NCBI GenBank assembly: GCA_001599295.1
Contig: BCGN01000001.1
Location: 2,170,001-2,234,000 of the forward strand
DNA: 64,000 nucleotides
Direction: 5' to 3'
From: Sporopachydermia quercuum
Taxonomy: Eukaryota; Ascomycota; Sporopachydermiomycetes; Sporopachydermiales; Sporopachydermiaceae
Shown one piece after another: positions 46,057 to 57,107 of this stretch. A model generated the notes under the pieces. It was given only the letters and a program-made list of their open reading frames with translations, searched no databases and was not told where the DNA came from. Each line of letters opens with the position of its first letter. Position 1 is the stretch's first letter. The position numbers were made by a program, and so were the translations under genes.

Positions 46057-47701
46057 ATGGTAAGTTGAGATAAGCTCATAGTATCGAGACAGTACTTCAG
46101 TTCGGATTTTCTGATGACTCCAAAATACTCAATTCTGGAAAATACCGTGATTTGAACCAAATATCCTCGAATGTACTAACGACTATGTTTTAGTTTGGCG
46201 GGTACACTTCGAGTAACTCATGGGGTATTGACCCTTTTCAACAGTTTGGAGTTCCATTATCAATGGGAAACAAATTTGAGGATTACTTCCGATGTTATCC
46301 TATAGCAATGATGTCTGATCAAGATCGGAAAGATGATGCAAACTATGGTGGTAAGATTTTTCTTCCTCCTAGTGCGTTGAATAAGCTAAGTAAGTATTGG
46401 AATGAAAGTGATTAGAAGATAGTGACGATATNAGATGGTATAGGAATTGGGAGTATTTCAGTTGTATGACGAAACAGATAGGAAACGGAAAAGCATTATC
46501 AAAGCGGAATCAATCACAATCAATAACGGATGCCTCTCTTAGTCAAGGTACAATCAATTATCATCTATTACAGCCAATACTTCATCTAACCCCTTACTAT
46601 TATGATGGTAATGCTTAAGACTACCATTTGAAGTATTCTATCTTTACCATGATCTATCNCTGTATCATTTTACAGTATCATAACTAACATCGAATAGCTC
46701 AATTAAATATCTCATATCCTATGCTTTTCGAATTATACTGCGAAGAATCAGATTTTACTACTCATTCTGGTGTCTTAGAATTTCTAGCTGAGGAAGGAAG
46801 AGCTTATCTACCACAATGGATGATGGAAACACTAAAAGCACAACCAGGAAGTTTACTGAAAATCGGATCAACGGATGTACCACTCGGATCTTTTGTTAAG
46901 CTCGAACCACAATCAGTAGACTTTCTGGATATATCTGACCCCAAAGCTGTGTTGGAAAATGTATTACGGAAGTTCTCTACATTAACTGTTAATGATATCA
47001 TTGAAATCAATTATAATAATAAATCTTTCAAGATCAAAGTATTAGAAGTTAAACCAGAAAGCGATAGCCATTCTATTTGCGTTGTCGAGACAGATTTAGT
47101 CACTGATTTTGCCCCGCCAGTAGGGTACGTTGAGCCTGAGAGGGAGCGTGGAGGCTCTGCTTCTGCTTCGGGAAGCGGGATTACTTCTGGAACAGGATCT
47201 GCAAATATTTCAAGAGGCGGGACACCTGTGGGAACAATGGCAAAAACTATTAGGTATGAAGAATTAGCCCGGTCGAGTTCCAGTGTGAATCTACCTAGAT
47301 TTGCTAACAAAGGACAAAAACTATCTAGTCGGCAGTCACGGAGAAAAGCCGTAACGAGTGCTGGAACTGGAACAGAAACTGGAAAAGATGCAGACCAGGA
47401 TTCGGGTAAAAATCCTGGAACAGTCGATATTGAACCTTTGAGTGACATTCCTCTTGGCGATCCGGTAGCTTTGGAATTACCCTTTGGTCAATTATTCTTC
47501 GGATATCCAGTAGTTCCCGTGAAATCAGACCCGGATGCTGATGAATCAGCTTCCGGTGCCGAGGGAAATAAAGAAAACAGCAACCATTTTGCTGGAAAAG
47601 GGAACACTTTGAGACAAAACAGGAAGAGGAAAGATGGTCAGAAGTATGGAAGTGCTGTTAAGAATAAAGCTAGAAGTCCTGATGTGATTGAAATAGATTA
47701 A
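46057..47701 (+). CDS. UFD1: Ufd1, Cdc48 cofactor
   Basis: Three exons: 46057-46059 (just the ATG), 46194-46389 and 46698-47701, giving 400 residues; S. cerevisiae Ufd1 is 361. Introns of 134 and 308 bp have GTAAGT donors, TACTAAC and AACTAAC branches and TTTTAG/AATAG acceptors; phases 0 and 1. The join reads M|FGGYTSNSWGIDPFQQFG, then FRCYPIAMMSDQDRKDDAN, KIFLPPSALNKL|TQLNISYP. The double-psi barrel continues through EEGRAYLPQWMMETL, VKLEPQSVDFLDISDPKAVL and ETDLVTDFAPPVGYVEPE. Ufd1 with Npl4 recruits ubiquitinated substrates to Cdc48 in ER-associated degradation. The C-terminal third is Gly/Ser-rich with a conserved LPFGQLFFGYPVVP block. CTG codons here sit at conserved Leu positions, arguing for the standard code. 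Confidence 0.96.
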
Positions 47702-48715
47702 TGGGAAAGGTAAAAGAAGAGGAAAAGGAGAAGAAGGGTTTGATGGTCATGCGAATATGAATAAATGTGAATAACTGTTAAAAGATTAGGTGATAAAATA
47801 TGAAGTAGTTACAATAAGAATTTAGTCTTGCGGTTGGCAATCCGATAGTAAAAGGCAATTCAACTTTGAGTGGGAAGTATGTGAATTTGGTGATGACCAA
47901 GCAGAATCCATCATAGCTGAAAAAATGGGGTGAATATGGAAGTATTAGAAGATGAAAATGAAGGTATAATAGTCTGATGTGTACGATTTATTATGTGATC
48001 TACTAGATGATCTGATGATTCATTATCAGTGATCATATTAAGCACTTATTTATACAATCTTATAGTGATATCAAATACCCTTCAAGAACGCATAAACCTA
48101 TTTTTGAACCGTCCACACTCATTACCACATCTACTTCTGTTCCATCAACACTTTTCGGGTGGGTCCAGCTTTCTGCTTTTGTCAAAAAGATCTACATACA
48201 TCATCAACAGGAAGCGCATTTGATATTCTTACTAGTGGTTGAAGGTATAATAATCAACCATATATTTTTATATCTTGATGGATTATAACCGATTTCCATA
48301 AACAATGAACCATCAAAGAAAGCAAATACATGACAATGTAAAAGAAATCTAGATTATACTCTGATAACCCTAATGCTACTACCATTAATGTTAATCAAAT
48401 GTTAATTTCTGATGTAGTAAATAATGAGGATCCCATATTCCCTTACTATTAGTTTATGTATGACTTATATCTCTCAAGTATTATGTCATTGATAAAGAAA
48501 GGCTGACTAAAGTGCAATGTCTGCGACAGTTACTGAACCTTTCTTTATCTCTGCCACAGAAGTATGCTGTCTTTGTTATATATTTAAGCACTTTTTATAG
48601 TATGTTTACATGAATTGAGCAACCAGAAGAGAATTGAATATGATAATTTGCTTCAGGATGATGATCAATCAATAATCATGAACATACTTTTTAATAATCT
48701 TCCTCATCCAATAAA
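47702..48715. other. Convergent intergenic, UFD1/BRE4-like
   Basis: This 1.0 kb spacer between convergent genes shows no gene; a 64-codon open frame at 48029-48223 is within chance expectation. Confidence 0.5.
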
Positions 48716-51700
48716 TTAATCCTCTTCTTTCTTTCCAAAAAGATTCTGTAGCTTAAGGAAATCTTTCCTATAATTTGCCTTCGTTTCCGCTTTCTTGGAC
48801 ATGATTCTCTTTAAAACTAAGGGAACATCCTCGGCACTATCGGCACTATCCTCAGATTCAGTACTGCTCTCGGGTTTAGCCTGCTTTTCGTTATTATGTT
48901 TTTCTCTATGTTTTTCCTTTGATTTACCTTTTGATTTACTCTTTGATTTACTCTTTGATTTCTGGGAATTCTCCCCAACGCTTGGAGATCTTCCAATTGA
49001 CACTGTACGTCGTATAACTTCGGGTTGGTTTTGGGATATGGAGAAGATTCTTTTCCGGAATTGATCGGGTAAAGGTTCCATTTGTTCTTCCGTAAGAGTC
49101 CGAGGATTCAATTCGTTATCCGAAACCGAGGATTCTGATATAACATCTGAATCGACATCGGCAATAGACGTCTGTCTCAACTCAGGTGCTACATCTGGGA
49201 CAGGTGTCAAGTCTAATGCTGCTTGCTCTTCCCGGCCAATGCCAGCTTCCAATTCCGCTTCCGATAATACTTCGTCAATTACCGCTTCTCCGTCTTCGGC
49301 AGTGAACACACCTTCAGCTTTGGCTTCTGCTTCCGATTCTCCTTCAGAATCATATCCTAGGGCAGCTTTCGCTGTCCAATCTTCATACAGCGGTCTAGAA
49401 AGGAACCCGTACTTAAATTCCTTCACCCCAACTAATATTTTTGTCAGGTCAACAAGCTCTTCAATATACTCAATAACCTCTTCTGTTGCTGCACTAGAAG
49501 CGCTCCAACTGGCGTACTTCATATTGAACAGTTCCTGCCGTTTCCGAGCTTTCATTTGTAACAACTCTTTATGAGCTTCGTGCGATAAAGCTGATTGAAC
49601 CAAATCTTCATTTCCCTGCCTGATGAATCTCCGTTCGGACTCTAGTGAAGCTAAAAGTACTTCCCGAACTCGGAGAACAAGTCTTCTATTAGCTATCCGG
49701 ATACTCGGTAAAAACTGTGGTAAGGGGTTCTTGGTTTCAAGTGCGCTCCGAACGGCAAAAGATGCCGTTTCAATTGAAGCTACTACTTGTCTCCGATATC
49801 GGTAAACCTGAGTATTTAAATCCTCAATCAATACTGAGCCATATGTCCTCCGAAGTACTACGATATTATCCATTCTGTCTACTATCTGCCGTAATACAAA
49901 AATCATTTCTCCAAAGACGTTTCCGATCTCTGTATAAGATCCTTTGAGCCGAGGTTCTTTTTTAGCCAATTCTCGGTACTCATCGGCTCTGGTCAAAGCT
50001 TGCTTTGCTGTTTCCGATATTTTCCGATACTTTCTGTATTTGTCATCGCTCATAGCTACCGCGGGATCTCCGCCTTCAATCCCAGCCGCAATGAGAAGCT
50101 CCATTGGACCAAGAACTCCCGCTACATAGCTGACTTCCTGTACTAAAACATCCCTAGCTTTCACAGGGAATAAAAACACTTGTACTACTAAAGCTACCGA
50201 ACCGCCTACAATCATTGCTATACACCGTTTGGCGAAGTTGTCCAAAATAGTACCCGGAACTGAAGACGGAATAGCCGTGGAAAGCATTACAATATATGTT
50301 GAGATAACGGCAATAATACCGGCTTTATAATAAGTTCCGGAGACCATATAGTAAAAAGACGGGGCACCTCCAATAGCGGATATGACTGCCATACCATAAG
50401 GGGTTTTGTTTGGTCCGCCGGCTAAATATGAAACATAGCCCCAGACGGCACCTCCGACCACACCGACACCTCTAAGGAAAAATACAAACAAAGTACTTCC
50501 GACAACTGGTTCTAAAACAAGAATACAAACGAAACCTATCCAACCACCATGGATATCAATATACCATTGTCGATAAGCAGGAACAAACATCGGAAACGAA
50601 CAGAGTATAACTGCAGCCGCTGATTGGACACCGAAGATAAAGGGGTAGGAATGTTTTTTCGGATATTCTATTATGGCGGCTAAAGCGAGCCGATATGCGA
50701 ATATTCGGCGTTTCATTTTCGATATAATGCGATCACGTAATCCCGAAGCATGCGGAGAGCCATGACCGGCGGTCACATGATCTCCATTTCCCGCAGAGTT
50801 GTGATTGTGATTGTGATTTCTAGGTTGAGAAACCGGAAGGGGCAGTTCCCGAGATAAAAAAGTTTTTCCGGTCTTGCCTAATTTCTCACCATGTTCTCCG
50901 AATTCATACTCTTCTTCATTATCATCATCACTGAGTTCATTATTGTTATCCTTTTCACTTTTCTTGTTATCTTCAAAAACATCTAATCTAGTGACTTCTT
51001 CCATTCTCTCTTTAATACTCTGATTATCAACAATACTGTGACGACTGGCTGCTTCGCGCGGACCCCAACTAGCCCCACTGCTCATCCAATTCCGTAATTG
51101 ATTCCGATCTACCAAGAAGGAAAGCCATACTTTACGTCCCCAAATTCCACGACTTTCTCGTCGTTTACGTGTTTCATATAGCAATTTAGCTTCTTCCAAC
51201 ATAGCTACCATATTATCAGCGCATTTATGTAAATTCACTATGAAGGAAGAAAGCAAGAAGAATTCATCNCGAGGCATTAGAAAATCAGGTTCTGGGGTTC
51301 CTTGAATTGTAGCAGCGGTTAATTGATGCATGGCTTCTTGATGTGCAATATTGAATGCTACGATAGCTTGGGCAATTTCAGCCTGCATATGAGAAATAGT
51401 ATCTGGTAAAGCATTTGATTCAGCAGTGAAATTCTGAATATCCGATAATGCTTTATCAGCTAATCCAAACATTGTAGGAGTGACTCGTGAGNTATTAACA
51501 TCATAGCAATAAGCTACAGCTTTCTTGGCCTCTAGAAATGCGGTTGAAACTGCAATTTGCAAATCTTGAACTGGTTTACGTACTGATTGGATTAATGATA
51601 TAAGTAACTGTCTATCTGCAAAAGCAATTTCCTTTTGAAGCTGTGGTCTGTTTGACCCAGTTTCCTCGCTTCCACCAGTTTTAATAAGCGTGAATTGTAG

Positions 51701-52705
51701 CTCACATGCATTTACTAAAGCTGACATCGACATGAAAATATCATCCATTCTTTTGATAATACCTCGCAGTTCCGCTGGTGATAAGTAGGAATAAGAAATT
51801 TCATACAAACATTCATCCAAAACCTGCTTACATACTTTAAGTTTAGGTCTAACTTTTGCTTTACTACCAGAGATTTGCTTGAAAGTTAAAGCTTTAGGTT
51901 TCATCTCGGAAGCTGTTCCCGAGGAGGGCGCGGAAGAATGGCCAGAAGAGTATTCGGATACTTTGTCAGAAGATCCTGCTTCCGACGTGTTAATGCCTTG
52001 TGTGATGAAGAATTGAATACTATTGTCTAAAGAGTCATGTAGTTCATTCAATGCATCGACAGTTGTATTACCCAAATAACTAGCACCAAATTCAGGATAT
52101 AAGCCGAGATTGACTACTAATCCCGAGGCAATCGCTAGCAGGAACGGAACGCAGTACGCTTTAAAGACACTTCCGGGTAAGGTACTCAAAGGGTCTAAGA
52201 ACGAGAAATGGACTGCAAGGAATAACGGGAAAACCAAACTGAAAAATCTCGGAGAAATAGACCGAGCATATCCAGAGATGAATAACGGAAATGATTCAAA
52301 AACTAGTAAAATTGCTAAAGCTTTCTCCTCCCGGGATGGGTTAAGACTGAAAATCTCGGAATCGGAAAGAGTGTTTAATTCCGATCCGAGAATCCGCTGT
52401 GCGATCCATCTAGCAAAAACGGCCCAGCAACATCCCAGTGATAACCCTACCATACAAAGAATAGTACCTTCAATCATTGAACCGAATCTTCTACCCGGAT
52501 GTACAATTGAAGCGCCCAGCACTGTCATTGTAGGAGAATATCCGATGACATTCCGAACTGGCACGATGAAGTCATATGCCAGGCATATCGTAATTGTAAT
52601 CACACATTTTAGCACTCTATAGCATATAGTTTTATCCCATGGTTTCGGAAACAAAACCTTCCATGTTTTTATCGATGCTGATTTGATTCCATCAACGGAA
52701 GTCAT
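48716..52705 (-). CDS. Large Bre4-like membrane protein (aromatic-acid exporter/FUSC type)
   Basis: Intact 1329-residue ORF with an ATG start. Two clusters of about six membrane segments: the first about residues 30-215 (VLKCVITITICLAYDFIVP, MVGLSLGCCWAVFARW, PFLLAIASGLVVNLGLYP), the second about 665-850 (FGVQSAAAVILCSFPMFVP, WIGFVCILVLEPVVGSTLFV, IGGSVALVV-type end). Between them lies a long cytosolic helical region. The C-terminal tail is acidic and Lys/Ser-rich (KSKSKSKSKGKSKEKHREKH). The architecture fits the fungal DUF2421/DUF2422 family with yeast Bre4 (brefeldin A sensitivity), related to aluminium-activated malate transporters and FUSC exporters. The substrate is unknown. No intron seen; two n bases are in the frame. 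Confidence 0.82.
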   Translation of the reverse strand: MTSVDGIKSASIKTWKVLFPKPWDKTICYRVLKCVITITICLAYDFIVPVRNVIGYSPTMTVLGASIVHPGRRFGSMIEGTILCMVGLSLGCCWAVFARWIAQRILGSELNTLSDSEIFSLNPSREEKALAILLVFESFPLFISGYARSISPRFFSLVFPLFLAVHFSFLDPLSTLPGSVFKAYCVPFLLAIASGLVVNLGLYPEFGASYLGNTTVDALNELHDSLDNSIQFFITQGINTSEAGSSDKVSEYSSGHSSAPSSGTASEMKPKALTFKQISGSKAKVRPKLKVCKQVLDECLYEISYSYLSPAELRGIIKRMDDIFMSMSALVNACELQFTLIKTGGSEETGSNRPQLQKEIAFADRQLLISLIQSVRKPVQDLQIAVSTAFLEAKKAVAYCYDVNXSRVTPTMFGLADKALSDIQNFTAESNALPDTISHMQAEIAQAIVAFNIAHQEAMHQLTAATIQGTPEPDFLMPXDEFFLLSSFIVNLHKCADNMVAMLEEAKLLYETRKRRESRGIWGRKVWLSFLVDRNQLRNWMSSGASWGPREAASRHSIVDNQSIKERMEEVTRLDVFEDNKKSEKDNNNELSDDDNEEEYEFGEHGEKLGKTGKTFLSRELPLPVSQPRNHNHNHNSAGNGDHVTAGHGSPHASGLRDRIISKMKRRIFAYRLALAAIIEYPKKHSYPFIFGVQSAAAVILCSFPMFVPAYRQWYIDIHGGWIGFVCILVLEPVVGSTLFVFFLRGVGVVGGAVWGYVSYLAGGPNKTPYGMAVISAIGGAPSFYYMVSGTYYKAGIIAVISTYIVMLSTAIPSSVPGTILDNFAKRCIAMIVGGSVALVVQVFLFPVKARDVLVQEVSYVAGVLGPMELLIAAGIEGGDPAVAMSDDKYRKYRKISETAKQALTRADEYRELAKKEPRLKGSYTEIGNVFGEMIFVLRQIVDRMDNIVVLRRTYGSVLIEDLNTQVYRYRRQVVASIETASFAVRSALETKNPLPQFLPSIRIANRRLVLRVREVLLASLESERRFIRQGNEDLVQSALSHEAHKELLQMKARKRQELFNMKYASWSASSAATEEVIEYIEELVDLTKILVGVKEFKYGFLSRPLYEDWTAKAALGYDSEGESEAEAKAEGVFTAEDGEAVIDEVLSEAELEAGIGREEQAALDLTPVPDVAPELRQTSIADVDSDVISESSVSDNELNPRTLTEEQMEPLPDQFRKRIFSISQNQPEVIRRTVSIGRSPSVGENSQKSKSKSKSKSKGKSKEKHREKHNNEKQAKPESSTESEDSADSAEDVPLVLKRIMSKKAETKANYRKDFLKLQNLFGKKEED

Positions 52706-53800
52706 TGGTATGTTTGAGTACTTTNGTGGGAATAATATTTTGAGTTCTAATTCATCGGTCGCTTGCTTTAGCAGTAGTTGTCAAATACCCGACGGCCAAG
52801 AATGCAAGGGTACGATAGAAAGTACCCAAAAGCTGACAGAATGCAGAAATTGGAGCAGGCTTACTTACAAGCCACAATATGCAAAGGCCTTAATCAATAT
52901 TTTCCTTTTAATTTTCCTTCTCGTACCTATACAGCGGAAGGAAAACGACTTGCAAGGAGATCAAACAGACGGGAAGTACTAAACAAGGCTTGCNTTGGAG
53001 AATTGGTGCTTATATAAACATATAATAGTTGTAGTGGAGTTGAGGGCCTAGAATTAGAAGTGAATAAATGTTTATGTCATATGTTATAGATGCACGTAAC
53101 AGAAAAATACCGCACAGGTCTGGTAGGGGAAGAACTGAACTTTGGGGAAAGGATGGTGAATATATTCTACCGATAACTAAATTCTGAGATAATTTGAGAA
53201 GCATTGTGTTGATATATTTATAAATATTTANATGGCATTTGGGTTGGGTTTGTAGTTTCAACGATCTAATGACTATGTGAAGTGAATATGATGTACTTTG
53301 AATTTGAGTATGAGTCATGTGATAGGTTGTAAAAAATAGTATGTATAACTATGCATAGCTATGCATGGTAGAGAAAGTAGTTCAAGAGTGCGAATAGCTC
53401 GATATAAATTAAGCAGTAAGGAGCATTAGAAATTCTTCCAAANAAGTCCAATACCTAAAACTTGTACTAGAAACTCCTTTTTAGTGTAGTTTACCCTTAA
53501 GAATTAAAAGCGTTCTCAATAATCGTAGAATAGCATCCTTCTGATTATTCCCCTATCTCCCCTCAACCATGCAAATACCCTGCATATTTCTGCATCTATT
53601 TCTGATTTTAGTAGTTCTAACGAACCTTGTTTTCTCAACCCTGGTACTGATGATCTCACAAATATATCCTATCGCTCGCTCCTTTCATTATTCCATTAGC
53701 ACAATTTATGAAAGAATTCTGTTTACTTCCATTATCACATGATGAATCGCAAAAATATCCATTATTAAAAGTAAGAAGTATCGTATAGAAGTCACTGGAA
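52706..53800. other. Divergent intergenic, BRE4-like/Zn2Cys6
   Basis: This 1.1-kb divergent spacer contains a perfect 16-bp palindrome (53351-53366) and further TGCA-rich bits near 53570-53610. Open frames here lack recognisable domains. Confidence 0.5.
53351..53366. promoter_or_regulatory. Perfect 16-bp palindrome ATGCATAGCTATGCAT
   Basis: The sequence equals its own reverse complement and contains two ATGCAT motifs, 435 bp upstream of the Zn2Cys6 gene and about 650 bp upstream of the BRE4-like gene. It looks like a site for a dimeric DNA-binding protein; the factor is unknown. Confidence 0.35.
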
Positions 53801-56800
53801 ATGGCAGGCCCGCCTATGCTGGTGTTTCCAGCAAATAATGCCGGATATCGCAGTAGAAAAAGAACTTACAAAGCGTGTGAACAATGCAAAAGAAGGAGAC
53901 GAAGATGTACTTTACAGTCAGACTCCAATAAAAGATGTGGACCTTGTGAGTATGCTGATATCGAATGTAGCCTTTGTCCCAACTATATGCTCAGCGATCG
54001 GATGTCTCCAACGGATCCGTTAGCTAAGCAAATGGTAGAATCGCAGAAAACTACGGTGGGAATGGGAAATCCAGGATCTGATTCAATCCGGTCAACGCTG
54101 CGGCCAAATAAGATAAACATTCCGCCTCCGTCTTCTAATCCAATTAGTGATGGTTACCGAGTTTCACCTGCCGCTTTGAACTTTTCAGGCATTCCNTCTA
54201 GAAACCGAGAAACTGTTACTTTGGTTACTGGTTCAAATGAGAAAACGACATTCAATTCAAAGTTCATTGGCAATACAGATCCAACAATGCTTTTGGCCCG
54301 AGTTTCGCCTCACCGACCAGAAAGCTTGGCTTATTCGTCATTGAAAGAGAATCATTCCAATGAACCCTCTTTGAAACTTCCCCCTGGTATAATTCCAGCG
54401 AAAACAACCCCACCATTGGGCTCACCGCAAGGGTCTCCACTGGCAGGTTCCTCATGTCAGAACCGGTCTTCTGTTTCTGATGATCAACTGCCTGTTATCA
54501 CGAAACCTAATGTGAAGAAGAGAAAAGTTAATTCCAAATCTAAATACATAACCAGCACTAATGTTGATCCCACTGATCAAGACGCTGAGAGTAAAACTAT
54601 AGGTGTGTGGGTCCATGCACCGGGTGAGAATAAAGAAGCTCTTCCAGAGATTAATTCGTTTTTACTACAATATCTCAATTCGATTGAAGCTTTTAGTATG
54701 CCTCTAAGACACATTCGTGATGCTTTAATAGATATCTACTTCCAGAGAGTCAACAGAATATTCCCATTAATCAATGAACGACATTTCAAATCGTTACACA
54801 GAGTAGGCAAATGTCCTACGGTTCTTCTTCATTGCGTGCTTTTAGTAGCTGCAAGGGATGAATCAGCTCTTCAATATATATCTCAGGATCCAGGATTCAG
54901 ATCTGTACGACAGTTTTGTCATGAGATATTCATACGGACGAAAGCTCTGTTGTTTGCCGAAGTAGAAACTGATCGTTTGACATTGTTGAGGAGTTATGCA
55001 TTACTTTCATTTCATTCCGAAGGGCCTGATGGGCTTGAAACCTCGTGCGAATGTATGGCTAAAGCTATACATTATGCTATATCGTTAGGGGTCCACCATA
55101 AAAGGCCTTTTCTAGATAAAGATGAATTAAAACAGTTATGGTGGGCATTATTTTGTATGGATAGAATCAATGCTATTGTCAATGCGAGACCTTTGATGAT
55201 CAACAAAAAGGATATTTCTATTGATTTCCCCAGTGCATCTAGTACAACTTCAAGCGCAAGTGCAAGTGGGTTCAATAACAATAATAGAATGAACTATCTA
55301 GCTAAAATGGTTCACATGTGTGTAAGGCTTGAGAAAGTGATAGCTTTGTATCAACCTCATGGCGACAGAAGAGTCGTTCCTAAGGATATTGATAAAGAGG
55401 ATTTCAATGATAATCATGGAGAAGATTTGAAGGACCCTTTTGTAGCTGTATTAGCTTTATTGTTCTACTCTACAAGTATTCTTGCCCATAAACGAACGTT
55501 TGTCAAAGGAGAAGGGTCGTCAAAGCAATCAAAATCATCACCAGAAGCTGGAAAGAAGGATCTATCTCCTAATAATAATAACGATACTTGTGATGATGCT
55601 AACAGCAGTAACAGCAATAACAATACTAATAGTCCCAATAGCACTAGCAACAGGAATACTCCCAATAACAATAATATCAATAGTAATAGCAATAATAAAT
55701 CTGCGAGATACTCGTCTGGCAATCAAAAGTCAATCAGCAACACCACCGGTACTGCTTCTGGATATGGGAGTGAGATTCAAGTAAAGAAAACTCGCACGAA
55801 CGAACTGCTGTTAAGAGCTACCTACAAAATTCTGAGCATCATAGATCTACATAAAGTAAGAGGATTACCACCTATTCCTCTTGTTCCTTATTGTATTTCT
55901 CTCACTCTCACCGTATTCTTAAGAACGTTTCCCTCCGTTGCAATTGATCCTCGCTATTTACAGATGTTCAAACAGGAGAGTAAACAGGAAACAGAATCCT
56001 TATTCACCCGTCCCAGTGCTAGTTCTTCAGCTGGTAATAGTTCGGGTAAAAACAGCACCAAAAATAATTCTACTGGCAGATTAGCTAGAACCAAAACATG
56101 TAGCAACTATCAGCCACAGGAGGATACCCAGGCTTTCTATACTTGGCAGGATTCTTGCCGGATGTTGAATAAATTTGCTGATATCTGGTGGGTATCTAAA
56201 ACCATGGGAATGATGGGTGATTCCATATTTACCAGTTTAGAGAAGGAAAATGGGGTTAATTTTGAGAGGATTTTGAATCAGTTTGGTCTTTTGAGGTTTT
56301 CTAGAATGAATTCCAATTCTCCTTCGCAAATACCAGTACATGGAAACGGGAATAACAATAATAACAATAATAGCAGTATTGGTGATCGGGTGAATAGGAA
56401 TTCATCAGCAGGACAAACAGNAGAAGCAGAAGACTATTTTTCTCAGAATTTAAGCAAAGCAAGTAGTTATGGGGGAAGCTCGGCAGGGTCAATTGGTAGT
56501 AGCAGTGTTAATTATCTGAATGCTAGTTATTATGATCTGACCCCTATTGAAGTTGACAATAGTAATAATAATCATCGAAATGGAAGTAGTAGTAACAGCA
56601 ATAGCAATAGTAATACTACTATAATGAATGATGGATTGAGAGGTGATAGTGGAAATAACGATATGAGGAATAATAGCAACAACAGCAGTTTTGATGGAGA
56701 TGGCAACAATCCAATGGTGTTTCCAAATGAAGACAGCGTTGAAGAGTATCTTATGATGTTCTCAGAATTACCCAACACAACTTCCTTTTTCGATGAGATG

Positions 56801-56851
56801 CTCAATCATTCATTAGGTGACGATTATAATAATGATCTATTCATAGGGTGA
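53801..56851 (+). CDS. Zn2Cys6 fungal transcription factor
   Basis: Intact 1016-residue ORF with an ATG start. The binuclear zinc cluster has Cys 26, 29, 36, 46, 49 and 56 (C-x2-C-x6-C-x9-C-x2-C-x6-C) with an unbroken run of arginines (KRRRRRC), giving strong DNA contact potential. The fungal-specific regulatory domain lies about 290-480 (LIDIYFQRVNRIFPLINERH, LLRSYALLSFHSEGPDGLET, LWWALFCMDRINAIVNARPL). Asn/Ser homopolymers separate it from a second helical part near 670-720. The end is acidic and hydrophobic (EEYLMMFSELPNTTSFFDEM), a likely activation domain. The target pathway cannot be read; the regulatory domain resembles those of carbon-source and lipid regulators. One or two n bases are present. 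Confidence 0.9.
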   Translation: MAGPPMLVFPANNAGYRSRKRTYKACEQCKRRRRRCTLQSDSNKRCGPCEYADIECSLCPNYMLSDRMSPTDPLAKQMVESQKTTVGMGNPGSDSIRSTLRPNKINIPPPSSNPISDGYRVSPAALNFSGIXSRNRETVTLVTGSNEKTTFNSKFIGNTDPTMLLARVSPHRPESLAYSSLKENHSNEPSLKLPPGIIPAKTTPPLGSPQGSPLAGSSCQNRSSVSDDQLPVITKPNVKKRKVNSKSKYITSTNVDPTDQDAESKTIGVWVHAPGENKEALPEINSFLLQYLNSIEAFSMPLRHIRDALIDIYFQRVNRIFPLINERHFKSLHRVGKCPTVLLHCVLLVAARDESALQYISQDPGFRSVRQFCHEIFIRTKALLFAEVETDRLTLLRSYALLSFHSEGPDGLETSCECMAKAIHYAISLGVHHKRPFLDKDELKQLWWALFCMDRINAIVNARPLMINKKDISIDFPSASSTTSSASASGFNNNNRMNYLAKMVHMCVRLEKVIALYQPHGDRRVVPKDIDKEDFNDNHGEDLKDPFVAVLALLFYSTSILAHKRTFVKGEGSSKQSKSSPEAGKKDLSPNNNNDTCDDANSSNSNNNTNSPNSTSNRNTPNNNNINSNSNNKSARYSSGNQKSISNTTGTASGYGSEIQVKKTRTNELLLRATYKILSIIDLHKVRGLPPIPLVPYCISLTLTVFLRTFPSVAIDPRYLQMFKQESKQETESLFTRPSASSSAGNSSGKNSTKNNSTGRLARTKTCSNYQPQEDTQAFYTWQDSCRMLNKFADIWWVSKTMGMMGDSIFTSLEKENGVNFERILNQFGLLRFSRMNSNSPSQIPVHGNGNNNNNNNSSIGDRVNRNSSAGQTXEAEDYFSQNLSKASSYGGSSAGSIGSSSVNYLNASYYDLTPIEVDNSNNNHRNGSSSNSNSNSNTTIMNDGLRGDSGNNDMRNNSNNSSFDGDGNNPMVFPNEDSVEEYLMMFSELPNTTSFFDEMLNHSLGDDYNNDLFIG

Positions 56852-57107
56852 ACGGTCTGTATATAGTATGTGACAAATACCAGCATACCGAAACAAAGAA
56901 AAAGAAAAGTATTTATAAGAATAGTTATTATAAGTGTTTATGATATGATAGTAATGAAATGTTATAAATATGTATGAATAGAAATAAAAATTAGAAAAGT
57001 TATAGAATAAAACGTGTCAAGCTATAGTAGAATGTAAAAGCAATCAAAAGGATTTATTGAAAATAAACAAACCAAAAAAATGCAAAATATAGACAATTGA
57101 TTTTCCC

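Noticed and set aside
46698-47701. CUG-Ser code
   Set aside because: CTG codons in UFD1 fall at conserved leucines (for example in VDFLDIS and GSLLKIG), which supports the standard code.
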